Source: Baylisascaris procyonis | Lineage: Eukaryota > Nematoda > Chromadorea > Rhabditida > Ascarididae | Direction of reading: 5' to 3' | Assembly: GCA_037389465.1 (NCBI GenBank) | Contig: JAZARR010000197.1 | Location: 938,501-1,002,500 of the forward strand | Length of the DNA: 64,000 bases | Shown here: piece after piece, positions 34,698 to 47,400 of the stretch | Layout of the letters: every line of letters starts with the position of its first letter | Numbering within the stretch: position 1 is the first letter of the stretch | Notes under the pieces: generated by a model | The model's database searches: none | Seen by the model: the letters and a program-made list of their open reading frames with translations, nothing else | What the model was told of the DNA's origin: nothing | Position numbers and translations under genes: made by a program

Positions 34698-37069
34698 CTC
34701 AACATTAAAATTCCAGCCTAATTGATTTTTTTTTTGATTAAAACTCCATCATCATATTTTGCTTTCCACATTCAATCACAATCACTCTATTGATACGACC
34801 ACACAAAACGCAACTAGAAAATATCAATAACGACTGAAGAAATTCCATTGATTATATCGTTTCGTATCGAGACGATAATTAACTCACTAATAATATGCAA
34901 ATTTAGCGTCCATCATTTTCGCTTACACTTAAATAAGCAATTGATGGAATAAATTCTATTGAGGTATTTGAAAGGAATTTTCACAAATAGTTTGATTATT
35001 ATCGGTAGAAGTGTATCGTGGAAAAAAATTTGGGAATAAGGGCCAGGCACATTTGAAAGAGCAGAAAAAACTCTATTAGAATCTAAAATAATCTGAAACA
35101 AAAACAAGAAATTTTCTCTAAGATGAGTTTGTTATATGACGTGCAATTGATGTAAATTGTAGGGTTAAAATACATGCGATATATACATTGACATTGTTGA
35201 TTTTCTTGTGGTCAGTGGCCGACCGGTCAGTAGCCGGCCTTATACGCTGCCACCCAACCGGAAATCCGTCCACCTCTTTGTTATGATCGAAAAATTAAGT
35301 TATTTATTTAAGCTATTTACAGATATTTTTCTTATATAACACAGTTACGATCTCGGTTTCAAAGAACGCTGACATTTTTTTCGTTTTATCACGCCCAAAG
35401 GAGTTACTAGTTGCATAGAGTGTTTGTGATCTACAAGCTGGGAACAAACCCCAATTATCGATTAAGTGCCTCACAAGCAAGAAGAGCGATGCGCTCGTTT
35501 GAGGCATCGTCGTTTATGTGCTTTGGGGTGGGGTGCAGCTGCGTTTTATTTTTTTAATTTTAGAATTTACATTCCTTTGTAGTTTTGAATTTAAGTTGTA
35601 CTAGATTGAATTTGTGCAATGTTCTTAAATTCTTTATATCCGAAGCAGTTCAATGTTAATTTATGTTGCATTCTAGCAAGGAGAATAGGAATAAATCAGT
35701 AAAGTTCCACTACATTGATGATGGATTTCAATTTGTAATGAGGGGAAAATAACGCTGAATTTATGAGGGAAGGGAAGGGGAGCGTTTTAATTATTTTAAT
35801 TATTATTTCGGTGTTTTCATCATCAATATTAAATCTACTTATTACTACCAAATATTGTTGTTATGTGCAATAGAATGCCAAAGAGGTGCATGTTATTTAT
35901 ATTTATTTATTTGTTGTCTTATACTGCGTCCGCCATTTCGTATTATTTTCTTTATTGAAATGAACGGAATTGCCAGCGTAACGTATGTTAATGACTGGTC
36001 TTTTGTGTTCACTTTTCACAATTTTTATTTTGGTACGTCGATATTTGTGTCTTTGTCAAAGAATGAAAGAAAATATTGGATGAGCAAGAAGAAGGAGAAA
36101 CAGCAACCGAGTCCAAAACGCCATGACGACCTGAGGACTGGGGAGTGCTTACACTGCTCTGCCTTGGACTTCCATTCGAGTTGATTGGAGAGTGCTTCCA
36201 CTGCTTCGTCCTTGGACTTTAATTCGAGTTTCCGACAAGTTTGATGGTTTATAATTATGGTCGATCGCTTATTTGTTGTGGCGTGCCGTTGAACGGAAAT
36301 ATGACAATAATATGAAACGTTGTGACCACGCAACCCTGCAGATGTCTATGCGGACGAGAGACGTGGAGCTGCCTAACGAATGTGGGCTAACGAGAAGAAT
36401 TTCAATGAAGGATTGGCGGAGAAGCTGAAGGCGAAAGAAGCAGCGGATGACCGATGAATCGACCTATAGAAGAATGGGTCGCTGCAGTGACCAGCGGTCA
36501 CCAGCGCAAGATAAGTTGCTTAAAATTTTTATTAGCAACTTTGAGAGCGCGAACTTGATATAACGAGGCTTCGGAGCTCTCGATTTCTTCTTATGAAGCA
36601 AAGGACTCCACAAGAGAGATCAACATTTGGTGAAGTCGATCTCTTGTGTCAAAATAGAATCCGTCTTCTCCCCGTCATCCGTGCCGAGACTTCCAGAAAA
36701 ATATGCAACCTTACAGAGTTCATAGAGTTTGTTGAGTGCATTTATCTTATATAAATCATAGAAGTCGGCATATGAACAGGGTCGTTGAAGAGATTGGTGG
36801 CGTTTGAATTTTCTCTTCTGCGCTCGATTTTGACAAGTTTTTTGGCGCTTCAACTGGTATTTTCATGTGGGTATTTTTTAGGTGGGAAACGTTTTCTTTC
36901 GGTTTAAAAAATTTACGAAATTTCATAGAAATTTGGAAAGTTTTGCCATTAATTCAACGTTCATGAAAATGAAGCCAATCTTATCAGCTGCCACATTTGT
37001 TTGCCGATATTGATGATGAATTGAAATCAGTGATACTCAATGATCTCTATAAGATTGCATGATTGGTCT
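34698..37069. other. Gene-poor stretch
   Basis: No exon could be supported. The only notable structure is a pair of 48-bp units at about 36,140-36,234 (GAGTGCTTACACTGCTCTGC, GAGTGCTTCCACTGCTTCGT). On the minus strand these keep an open frame and give a 16-residue repeat rich in Lys, Glu and Leu. Confidence 0.45.
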
Positions 37070-37850
37070 TGGCAGATTGCTAAATGAAAATGTTGACCGT
37101 GAAAATTGCCCAAATTGATCTACATCCGATCACCGCCGATTGCTCTTCCTGAGGACAGACGTTCTTGCTTTACTTAGGTGAATTCGAATTGTTATGGATC
37201 CACTCGTCTCTTATATATGCTTCCCTGTTATGACGCTACTCAAAACGCAGGGGTGCATCGATCGTGCAACGAACAGGAACCTTTCGGCACTCATTTAGTA
37301 ATAGAGATGCAGGTTTTGTAAGATGTTCAATCACATTTTGCGCAACTTCAGTGGCCTGAAATTGCTGAGATACTGAAGTATGCATTGTGATGTGACTGCG
37401 AGTGCGCAGTAGGATTATACAGGAACCATGAAAATTTCCGCAATGGATGGTTGTTTGTGATGTTAGACAGATTTATAATGCGATTCTTTAGGTTTATTTT
37501 GCTCCAGTTGAGTTGTCGAATATCTCGTTCAAGAAGAGCGAACAAATTTTTATGAGAAGGATTATTCAATGATGACGTTGTTCGCTATTATTGAAAAAAA
37601 CTGTTGGAAATTACGCAGCCCAGTGATCGATAAATTTGTGGCGCAATAGCATTCATGTTATGGACGAGGATATTTGAGGCTTGAAATTGCAATATTTCTC
37701 CCCAAATTAGACTACAAAAAGCACAGTGCAACCAATTATAAAGTTGAATCTCATAGTACCTCAATAAATTAGACATTTTACTTTGCACTATACGTCGCAA
37801 AATTTCTGCAGTTATTCAGTGAACCATTGTGTGGGGGGATTTATATGCGC
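37070..37850. repeat. Left arm of a second, decayed palindrome
   Basis: The reverse complement of this segment aligns with 38,560-39,230 with many substitutions and small gaps. Landmarks are GGCTTGAAATTGCAATATTT, GAAGTATGCATTGTGATG, TGCAGGTTTTG and AATTTGGGCAATTTTCACGG. It mirrors the exon at about 39,020-39,153, but that frame is closed here by stops. It is clearly older than the large palindrome. Confidence 0.78.
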
Positions 37851-38074
37851 CTTATTTTCTTTTTTTTCTAGTTTGTGTACGTTGCTGCATATCATCCGTA
37901 TTGAGATGCAGCTGTAAATTTCTTTACACCCTGTAGCTATGATGAGGCAGTTTCCTAATGAGTTTATTTTTTTGCCGATGCAAATTCTGTATGATAATTT
38001 TCGGCAATCTGATAAATTGTTGGAGCCCTGCTATGGCTGGACTCCAACAATATTACGGTACCCCAAAAGCCGCT

Positions 38075-38315
38075 GAAAAGGAGTCATTGGGCGGAGATGC
38101 CAGCTCCTTAGCGGTGACCTGTAGAGACCCATTTCACCGTTGAAAAGAGACATCGGGCGTGACGCCAGCTCTTTAACGGTTGCCTATAATGGCTCCACTT
38201 TATTGATGAAGACGAGTCATTAAGGCCTTGCCATCACTCTACTGAGGGTCAGTGACCCCGTTGAGGTGTCGAAAAGGAGTCATTGGGCGAAAATGCCAGC
38301 TCCTTAATGGTGGCA
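38075..38315. repeat. Three imperfect copies of a ~48-bp unit in the small palindrome loop
   Basis: Units are GAAAAGGAGTCATTGGGCGG..., GAAAAGAGACATCGGGCGTG... and GAAAAGGAGTCATTGGGCGA..., each followed by GCCAGCTCCTTAGCGGT or close variants. The first two are nearly adjacent, and the third follows a spacer of about 80 bp. Confidence 0.7.
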
Positions 38316-38559
38316 GTAGGTTGTATTGTGCTCTACAGGTGTCCCCCCAAGGAATAGTCTATATTGAGGTGTAAAGATTTACGGCTGTATCCTTTGACAT
38401 GTGATTCGTCACTCCACTGTGTAAAAAAAAAGAAAATACGGCGCAAGTGGGGAGTCTTAAACCGTAGATGGTTCTGAATTATTGCATTATGAGGCTATTA
38501 TACGATTTCCACGTTCATTCGGAATCATTCCCGCAACAGATACGTGTTTAAATCCTAAA

Positions 38560-39230
38560 TGCAAATATAATCTCAACACACAATGTTGATGAGTAGGTAG
38601 AAGGGGGCGAATATGCTGTTATTAATCGCCCTGGAGCTTCAATTTTATAATTGTTTGCATTATGATTTTTCTAGGCTGAATTGGGAGTGAAATATTGCAA
38701 TTTCAAGCCCAAAATATTTTCACCCACAACATAAATGTTATTGTGCCACAAATTTATCCGGCATGGATGCGTCTGAATGACATATTCGATGCTTAGCTAA
38801 AGTAAATTAAAGCCGAATAAATGCATTAGAGATCTGTTTAGCATTACCAACAACCATCACTGCAGACTGTTTTCGTTTTCTGTTCCATTCCTATTGCTCA
38901 TCTTTCATGCATCACAATGCATACTTCATTTATTTCTTCCATTGCATGCCATTGTTGTTGCGCAAATTGTGACTGACATACTGCAAAACCTGCAATCCAT
39001 TACTTAATGAGTTTCGAAGAGTTTCTTCGCTTTGCACGCTTGGTAATTCCTTTGTGCTTCGGTTGTGTCATCACGGTGAAGTGTATGTGAGAGGTGCGGG
39101 ATTCATCAGTAATTCATGTTCACCTCAGCATTACAAGAATGCCAATATCTCCGGTAAGAGCGATTTAGTGTGCGCATGTAGTTAAATTGGGCAAATTTTA
39201 ACGTTCAACATTCTCTTTACATTTGCCAAT
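38560..39230. repeat. Right arm of a second, decayed palindrome
   Basis: Partner of 37,070-37,850, read as reverse complement. The two arms are separated by about 0.7 kb that contains three short imperfect repeats (38,075-38,315). This arm retains an open exon-like stretch at its outer end, so it is probably the source copy. Confidence 0.78.
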
Positions 39231-39608
39231 TTTTTTTTAGGATCTGTGGGGGGGGGGGGGGGAATGGCAGTGAGGAACTTGTTTCTACTTTGAACCGTTT
39301 AATATATCTGCATGTTGGGGTGAGTTAAAATTTCAAAATTCTTATTTCATTTTGAATGCCGTGAAATTTTTGTTTAGAACTGGGTGATAGGAAGAGAAGA
39401 ACCTTTTCAAGTTTGAAAACTTTCTGATGTTTTTATGAGGGTGATTACATCGCGCATAATTTAATGTGAGTAATTCAGAAACTATTTTATTTCAGTGAAA
39501 TTGTTCGTCCATTTCGAGCAACTGTTTTAGCACGATTATGGGAAAAGCTGCGAGAAGGGACCTCGATCATTCAAATGTTGGGAATGCGTGAACCTCATTT
39601 TTTAAATG
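39020..39608 (+). CDS. Unidentified gene, candidate exons
   Basis: Three exon-like blocks. About 39,020-39,153 contains NSFVLRLCHHGEVYVRGAGF and ends at G|GTAAGA. 39,241-39,319 lies between TTTTTTTTAG and GGG|GTGAGT and contains 15 consecutive G (a glycine run in one frame), then NGSEELVSTLNRLIYLHVG. 39,496-39,608 follows ATTTCAG, contains EIVRPFRATVLARLWEKLRE and GMREPHFLNG, and ends at G|GTTAGC. Intron phases as written do not all match: one base more or fewer in the G run helps the first junction only, so an exon may be missing or the gene may be broken. No family is recognised. Frames at 40,756-40,900 and 41,440-41,628 (plus) might be later exons, with little support. Confidence 0.42.
39248..39262. 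repeat. Poly-G tract (15 G) within a candidate exon
   Basis: Fifteen G follow TTTTTTTTAG|GATCTGT and precede AATGGCAGTGAGG. If this is exonic, length changes here would shift the frame. Confidence 0.95.
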
Positions 39609-42600
39609 GTTAGCTCTTAATTACTGTTGCATATTCCGTCCATATTTTGTTGATCGTTGTCAAAGATAACTCTTTTTTTCATCACTTCCATGATATATGA
39701 ACAACAGGATCCTAAAAGTAATTTTCGTGAATAGGAGGCGTTGATAAGCCAGCCAGCGATATAATTTTTACTGAAAATTTTCGTTGCCAGAGTAAGTAGT
39801 CTTTGCATGCTCTCTGCTTCTTTTATTCGCTTCTGATGCTCATAGGCAATTGAGGGTCCTATGATGGGTTGGAGGCAGCTAGGCTAGAATTGCTCGATAC
39901 TTTTACTTTCGTTTCCTTTTATGAGTATAATGTTCATTTTAACGACATGCTTCATATCGAGTTCGGAACTACTTAATACTTTAGGCTTTTTGCTTTGATT
40001 GGAACAAATTTTCTGTTGGTTGAAGTCAAGAAATCAAACTTTTGCTGCCCTTATTTTTAGTTTGTGTTTAATTAGAAATAATTAGAAATGGAGGGGAAGT
40101 AGTTAAATCTCGGAACTTCGATTTTCATCCGTTGTGAGAACTTATTGGATTTATGCTTCCGTAGTTTTTCAGAGTAGAGAATCTAGGAGTTCAAAAATTA
40201 AAGTACGATACTGTTGCCAGGACCTCATAGTTTGCAATTTAGCTGATCAGGGTGCGAAATTATGCCTATAACTCGAATCATGCTCTGTTTTTCCAGTGAT
40301 GTGAGTGCTTCTGGTCCGCTGCAGTTTACGTTGATGAGCAATGGATAGGTGATCGTCGAACTGTTCGAATTTTTTGAGGGATCGACACCTTTGCTATTTT
40401 GTGCAATCAGAGGTTAGCACTTGCTGTTTTTATCACCCCTAGATTTCAACGACCATCACCAATGATTTCATTCTATTTAATATGTGTTCCTCATTTATTG
40501 TAGTAGAAGGTAGGGTTGAGGTAAAGGATGGAAAGGTTTATGGATAAGAGTTGAGATGTGGGTACCATTTTTACTTCATGAGATACATACCAGCAGATTT
40601 TGATTCTCATTAAAACTTTTCGTCACCAAATTTTTTTGAGGGCGTTTATTCAAACGATATCTATAGTTTTCCCTGAGTTTGTTCTAGAGCGTATAGGGAA
40701 CAAAGAAATTTTAGAGACCTCCTTCTATATATGTAGGTAATAAATGCCGCAGGGATGTGAGTATCTTGTGCAAGTAAAAGTGGAAGAAAAGAGCGCTACC
40801 ACCTTGTGTTTTGCAGCTTTCGGGGAAGGAAGTACGACCGGGACAGAGGGAGGGCGCATGGCTGTTCTCGTTTGTATGGGAACTTATTGTCAGAGTCTTA
40901 CATTAGTCTATTTACATCGTGCCTTATTAAAGTTTTTTCATTCTGTGGTTTATAAAGTGATAGAAGAGTAATGGATTTTGTAAAAAAAATCTGCACGGCT
41001 TAGTCCTGGCAGTATTTTATTAGGCAGAAACTTTTTTTTTCTTTCGCTGAAAGGAATGCTATTCTATTTGTAGTTACTCAGTCATTTCGTAAGCTGTCAT
41101 TATTAAACGAGCAACTTTCTCATTAGCAAAGCGAGCAACTTTCTCATTAGCAAAGCGAGCATTGAAATTTTAACGTTAGTCTAAGTGCGGTTCAGTTTGC
41201 TTGGAACTACTAGTTAACAGCTTCATTTATATTAAACTCTAATGTTCGAGTCCACTTTTATTTAGTGATCACATGATAAAAAGTTTATTATAGTGGAAAT
41301 GTTTCTTTCGAAAACGATCACATCGAATTTCGATGACAATAAACATATGGATGAAATCGAAACAATAGAGACTTAGCTCCTAGCTCATTTACTTGTTTAT
41401 CGTTTTGAAGGTGGAGTTCAAGAGCGCGATCGTTGTTTTGTGCTAAGGGGTGTGCTCACAATAGTCCATCATTTCGAATTGACTTCGAACATTTCAGAAT
41501 ATATGAATTATTTTCTATCTGGAATGCAGTACAAAATATCTCACAAAATTTCAGATAGCGAAATTCTCTGGATGGTTGAAGCGATGAAACGCCTGAATAA
41601 GAAGGTGGCAGTGCTAGGAAGGCTGTGAAAAATGACAAAGCGAATGGACATCGATGGAAAAAGGTGTGATCTTAATTCATACTATTTAGAGTTGATTGGC
41701 TGCTTCCTTCATGAAATTTGTTCTTAGCTTAGAATATAAGTTTCATATGTGAAGTCGGTCGTGAAATTTACTCAAGATTAGAAACTTTTATTAAAAGAAT
41801 TCATAATACATTTTATCAAAACAACGAACACTTTTGATAACACATTTGCCTGGATGACGCATATTTTCAATTAGCGGATACTTATAAAACTTATTTTTTT
41901 AGATTAAAGGCTTTTTTCGATTACATTTCTCATAAAAAATCTCCTTGCATACGATGAGCAGAGTTGAATGAACAAGGCGATAGAGAGAATTTACATCTGA
42001 ACGTTGATCCTTGATGTGTGACCCTTTTCAATCTGTAATTGTCTTTCTCGTATCAATGTACTAGATGTGCGTGGAAAGTATATCGTTTATATTTCAACTA
42101 TTTTCTCACTCGTCACAAAATAAACCTAAAAGGGAGAGAGCTGTTGTGTTTTTAATTCTATCGTTTTGATTACCAGTTAGGACAATTTTTGAGGGCCTTT
42201 TTTACTTCGATATCAAGTTCGCTTATCGACTATCGTGAATGGCCTAATTTTCTTCGTTTCAGTGCTGAAGATAATTCAAATGAAATATTTTCTGCTTCAT
42301 CGGCTGTCACTAAGTTGCATTGAGCAATAAATTTCAATCATGTCAATTGTTCGAGTTAAAACAGTTTAGACGATTTGTGTTGTGGTGAATGAAATTTCCA
42401 TCATTCAAGTACTTTTTTTTGCAGACGCCAGACGCTTCGTTAGTAGCAGTCTCGGTTACCAAACAAACGTCATTAGTGGAAGTAAGAATTTTTTAAATTC
42501 TAAAATATGTCGCCCTTACACAAGGGAGGAGGTTGTTCATCGTTCGAGGTAGAAGAGTTGAAGATAGCCATTCTGAATGGTATTAAAAGGATGTCTTTTA

Positions 42601-43300
42601 TTTCTTTTATAGGAGTGGGATTATGTGAAAGCAACCTTTTTAAATTACATTCTTTCAAAGAATTGCATTTTTTTTTCCACCTTTTATTTTCGATTTCATC
42701 TACAAAATAGTATGCGGCATATCTGTAAATTCAGATGTTGCGAATATGGTGATGTAGTTAGTGCTCGAACTTCACCGATTTCATGGAAGGTGAAATGAGT
42801 AAGCGTTTGCATATGGCAAGTTACCATCGCATGTATTGTGGATTGTCATTCACACATGCTTTTCATTTGTTTTTCGAAGCATTTCATCCTGCGATCTCAT
42901 TGTTCAAAGGGCTCTCAAATGTTTTCCATGCGGTATTAATCGAGTGTTTTCAGGTTGGCAGGAATACTGACTAGCTGGTGTAATGTTGAAATGGGGCAAA
43001 AGGAGCGGCTTGGATGGTCTTATCCGAGAGCTACGAGTCTACTGAGTACGAGTCAGAGAACGAAATGATGATCGTTCCCCGCTTTATGTTTCTGTGTTTT
43101 GCAATTGCATATGAGGCATATGTTTCTGCATTTTGTGTTTCTTTGTGATTTTCTTCATGGTTGCCGTTGTTGCTGTTGCATGGTGTTGTTCCACTTGTTG
43201 ATTTCTGGTATGATTGCTGTAATGCTTTGTGTTTCGCCACTCTCGGTATTTTAACTGAGGATTTTGTTAATGACTTTCTGGGGGAAGGGTGGGGGCTGAT
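39609..43300. other. Stretch without supported genes
   Basis: Apart from the 24-bp tandem duplication at 41,105 and weak frames near 40.8 and 41.5 kb, nothing convincing was found. The frame at 41,440-41,628 (EILWMVEAMKRLNKKVAVLG) has a coding-like composition but no clear splice sites. Confidence 0.4.
41105..41162. repeat. 24-bp tandem duplication
   Basis: CGAGCAACTTTCTCATTAGC is repeated directly, giving two full units and the start of a third (GAGC). Confidence 0.85.
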
Positions 43301-43301
43301 T

Positions 43302-43813
43302 TCAATTTTTGAAGTTTCTTTCAGAAGCCAAAGAACCACGTACCGAAAAAGTAGCTGAATCGAGAGCGGCGTTGGTTAAAGGTTTGCCTGTGTCGTGTGC
43401 ACACTGAGTGAGGCCGGCTGAAATAGCAGGCCGTCGTCGCGTGCAGTGACTAAGGAAGTCCGCGTAGTCCTTAAGGTAGCACTGGCGTGTCTGCAGCACT
43501 AGGGACCGCTGAGGGTTGTGGTCGCAGGGATCTCTGGTTAGCTTGCGCGGCCTCAAGTTGGCTTGCCAGGCAGTGTGGTAGGCGGGTTGCAGTGTAACCT
43601 GTCTTGTTCTGCCTAAGGAAGGCCGAATTTTTCGCAGTTTGTTGAGGCAGTGCGGGCATTGAGTTTTTCGTTGAACATCGCCGTCGTTTTCTGGCTGCAA
43701 AAGGTACCGGAAGCGGTACGGTTTTTGGTGTGCCCTGAGCCGTGACGCTCTTTTTGGTTTCTAAAGTATTTCGGAAATTCGCAAAGCTTGACAAGTTCAC
43801 GTGTGGTGCGCAT
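43302..43813 (-). mobile_element. Probable LTR-retrotransposon gag/protease remnant
   Basis: This GC-rich stretch on the minus strand has overlapping open frames rich in Gln, Arg and Cys. One frame contains CPHCLNKL, then SLVLQTRQCYLKDYADFLSH and a Cys followed by TRRRP, resembling a zinc knuckle preceded by the usual LL..RC pattern, and then ALDSATFSVRGSLASERN. The latter is reminiscent of the LLDSG(A/S)..SFI..SLA aspartic-protease block of BEL/Pao elements with the catalytic-loop Gly lost. No reverse transcriptase or LTR was found nearby. It is a short, decayed fragment, and the family assignment is tentative. Confidence 0.38.
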
Positions 43814-43904
43814 TTGACCTATCGTCGAAATATCTTGGCGGCTTTCGGAGTTGGTAAGGTGTGCTCCTTCTTCTACGTGCAGGTGGTTTCTAGCGGCGCC
43901 TCGT

Positions 43905-44425
43905 CGTCGGGTTTATTAGATTTGTTGATCTACACGGAGACTTTTCGAAGACACTCAACTGTTGGGTGGAGGGCAACAAAAGTTTGGCCCGCATGCCTTC
44001 AGTGGTAGAGAGCGATGAATTTTGGAATTTCCGGGGTGGCTGTAGTAGAATTTTTGATCTACCCGTAGATACCTGTATATAGGGTCATTCAATAGACACG
44101 TTCAATATCCTTTGCCGACATTCATATAGGAACTCGAAGGGCGGAGAGGGCAATGAGGTTTTAACCTACGTGTGGACAATCTTTGGGGGCGCTCGGGAAT
44201 TTTGTTGATACGATGAATTTTCTGATCTACATGTTGGTAGTTTCAAGGGAATTTGAGCGCTAGTGTGGTGGATTTTTTGGTCTACACATAAGTACCTTTT
44301 GACGGCATTTGATAGGTGAAAGTGGTGGATTTTTGAATTACATATATATTGTCCTTGGTGACATTTTGATGGTAAAGGGCCGAGGGTCTTGCTTATGAGT
44401 ATTGATCTACTGCTAATCGACATCA
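43905..44425. repeat. Degenerate ~57-nt spaced repeat
   Basis: Variants of GGATTTTTTGGTCTACACAT recur at about 44,047, 44,214, 44,270 and 44,327, with shorter echoes at about 43,915 and 44,400. The clearest neighbours are about 57 bp apart. The rest of each unit is poorly conserved. Confidence 0.5.
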
Positions 44426-47400
44426 GACGTGGCTTGAGGCGATACCCAGGCGTTGCTATTGATTCGTGCTATGAATGAGAATCTGTTGTCTCTCATTGCG
44501 GATGCTTCATAGTTTTTCTCTAGAAGGATGTAAAACGGCGAAAATTCATAGAATATTCCCGAGCACGCTACTCCGATAGGGAAGGTGCTTCGCCATCCTA
44601 TCATCGTTTAGGTCGATGATAGCTGCTTGAGCTGGCGAATGGGATTTGAAGTTCCTTCCACCAGATTATTGTGGAGTCTCTGTTTGTCTAGCAAGAACAG
44701 AATTCCCGCAACATAGAGTGTAATACCTGAACACAACTTTCGCTGTCGATACAGTTACATGTAATATCACAGGTGGAAGCGAAAGGAATAATAAGCGCAT
44801 GACAATTAAGACAGATAGATCCGCATGCTGCTTTATGGATCAGTTAAAGCGCATAATCAAATTGTCCTTGTTCAATTACGGAAATGATTCGCACTAGACG
44901 CAGATGACTGCAATTTCTTTCATCGACATTTTTAAACCAAATTAAAAACCGGAGATTAAGCTTAATTTGTGCCGATGCAATAGAATGATAGGAAACGATG
45001 CATAACAATTGCTCGCCTATTAGTGCTATGAATTTCATTTTTCAATAGATGACATCTGCTGTCAACTGTTGACTATGCACGTGTTGTTCGTCTGTCATCA
45101 TACGCTACGGTAATCTTCTCGGATCAACATGCAAGCACAAGGCGTGGTCCTGCCAGTTGGTGCAAGCATGCGAGCGATTTTCTATCTAAAACCTTTTGGC
45201 AATGTTCTAAGAATCTTGCGCAATATGGACAAAATCTGCTCCGAATGAAGACTGCCTCTACGACAGCGTCAGTTAGAATTTCTACTGTTGTCCATAACAT
45301 CTAACGTCTGAGAGGATGACAGTGAGAAACGCCATTCATGCTGGAATTATACTGTGAAAGGAAAAGAGTTTCTGTCTGGCCATGCTCAAACGGGTTCAGA
45401 TGACCACCAAACTTGTAATCCATGTGGTCTCAACCATAGAGATATCTGCAGTCTCATGTATTGATGATTTTTTCGGCATACGCAGGAATTCTTCATTCTG
45501 CTTTCGACCGGCGGGCGGAAATTTGGCTAGAGCCACAGTCATGAATTTCAGGATTGTCACTTGGCAAAGGCTAAGCGTTCAAATGAGCACTAGACCTTCA
45601 AATTGCTCTCTTCCTGCTGCATGCCTAATGAACGCGGAGGGGAAGCAAAAACTGAAAACTGAAGAAATCTGTGACCTCGATTAGCTGCTGAGAGTGCTAG
45701 GGACATCACTGAGCAGTTCTTAGCGAGACCTGTTGAAAATCTCGATAAAGCAAGCCCGCCTTTGCTGCTGGAGTCGAGGCCAAGAACTCCCTAATCGGGA
45801 AAATTGGGGCTCCAGGAAATCTGTTCAACGGAGTAGATGTTTGGCCGAATCAGGCAAATTTAGATATTCATAATTCATGTAAGGGTTTGATCGCGACTCG
45901 TTTTTGATGCAAAAGTCAACCAACAAGGTGATTCCATAGCCGAGTTTGTGCCCGTGAAAACCAGGTCTTCCTGTTGATGCAAGAAAAAGAATAATCGCTG
46001 CAAGCAGAACGGAGAAAGGGAAAAGCACTTTCAGAGGAGCCGAGGTAAGGAAATCGGTATAAATACTGATAAAAGCTGCGGAACGAGTGTGTTGACTGGC
46101 ATGAAATTATATCAGTTTTGATGTTGGCATCGGGTGCATTCGCCGTCGTGAATCTTCTAGGGGCTACCGCTTTCCTAGAGCTGCTGCTTTCTTTGTCGTG
46201 CAGCTGAAGATCGGAACTGTTTGCTGCATTAGCAGATCATGGCTACACGAGGATGGTACATGGAGGCTCTCCGTATGCAATTAAAGTATCAACCAGTCAC
46301 TCACTCATTTAAATGACGACCCGTTCAGCCACTCCTGGAGGCGGCAGTCGTTGCGAGGATCCGATCCATCGTTCGCCATAAGCAAGGTTCAATGCGGCAG
46401 TCATGCCGCTATAAACCGCAGTGGACTCCTTTTGAGAAAAGTAGTCGTTCTATTGTGACTCGAAAATGTTCATTCGTTGGAGAGCAAAGCGCCCACCTCG
46501 ATTCTATGGAACAACGGCCATCGCATCAAGTTTGCACATCGTTGGTAGAGGATCCATCCATTGCAAGAAATAGCACGCGAGAATCCTTCGGCTATATCCG
46601 GAACTCGATGCCCGCCGTTCGAAATCGGAACTATCATAAACCAATGCATATGAGTCTATCGGCTTTGACATGTCAGAAGGGAACTTTCATAGTGTCGCTG
46701 AAGATGAAGCAGTGAAGTTTTCGCATTGGCATGCTGCAAGAAACTTGCTACTGTTGTGGAACTGCGAAGTGACAGGAGGCCACATCCAGGCTACTTGTTG
46801 TCACGCCCGGTCTATCCATGAAAAACTCTCACAAGCCCTCGGTCCCGAAGTGTTTCAGATGTTGCATGGTGGTTTCTGTCATTAAGCGGCCACTTTATCA
46901 AATAGAGCAATAGGATAATGACGCACCCACCAAGGTATTTGAAAACGGAATACTGGAAGCAATCTGAGTAACAGCTTAATCCTTCGTTGCGAGCTGCTTC
47001 ACATACAGATATTCGATTTTTTTCCCACTTCTATACATTGAAAAATGTCCTGTGTTAAGCGGTGGCAGGCTGCGTGGAGAGATTTTGTCCACCACTGTGA
47101 TTGTGAACAACACTTCGGCTCAGCGAAGCGAGCTAAGAACATTACTTATGCTTATGTAACTCCAAAATTCCTAGTCGCTTCATCCCATATTCGCTTTGCA
47201 TGATACGGAGATCAAAGTTGGTCAGAAATTTTGCATCGGAAGAGAGTAATCGAACCAGCTTACCAATCGTCAGCATTGCTCTCCAGCGCTTTCTTCACTG
47301 GGCGAAAGGTGTCGAAGCTCCAACCGCAGTTTAGGCTGGCATTTTGTTGTTTCGATACACCTATGCTGGTGATTTGTTCTTATGCTGACGGAGAAAACTT

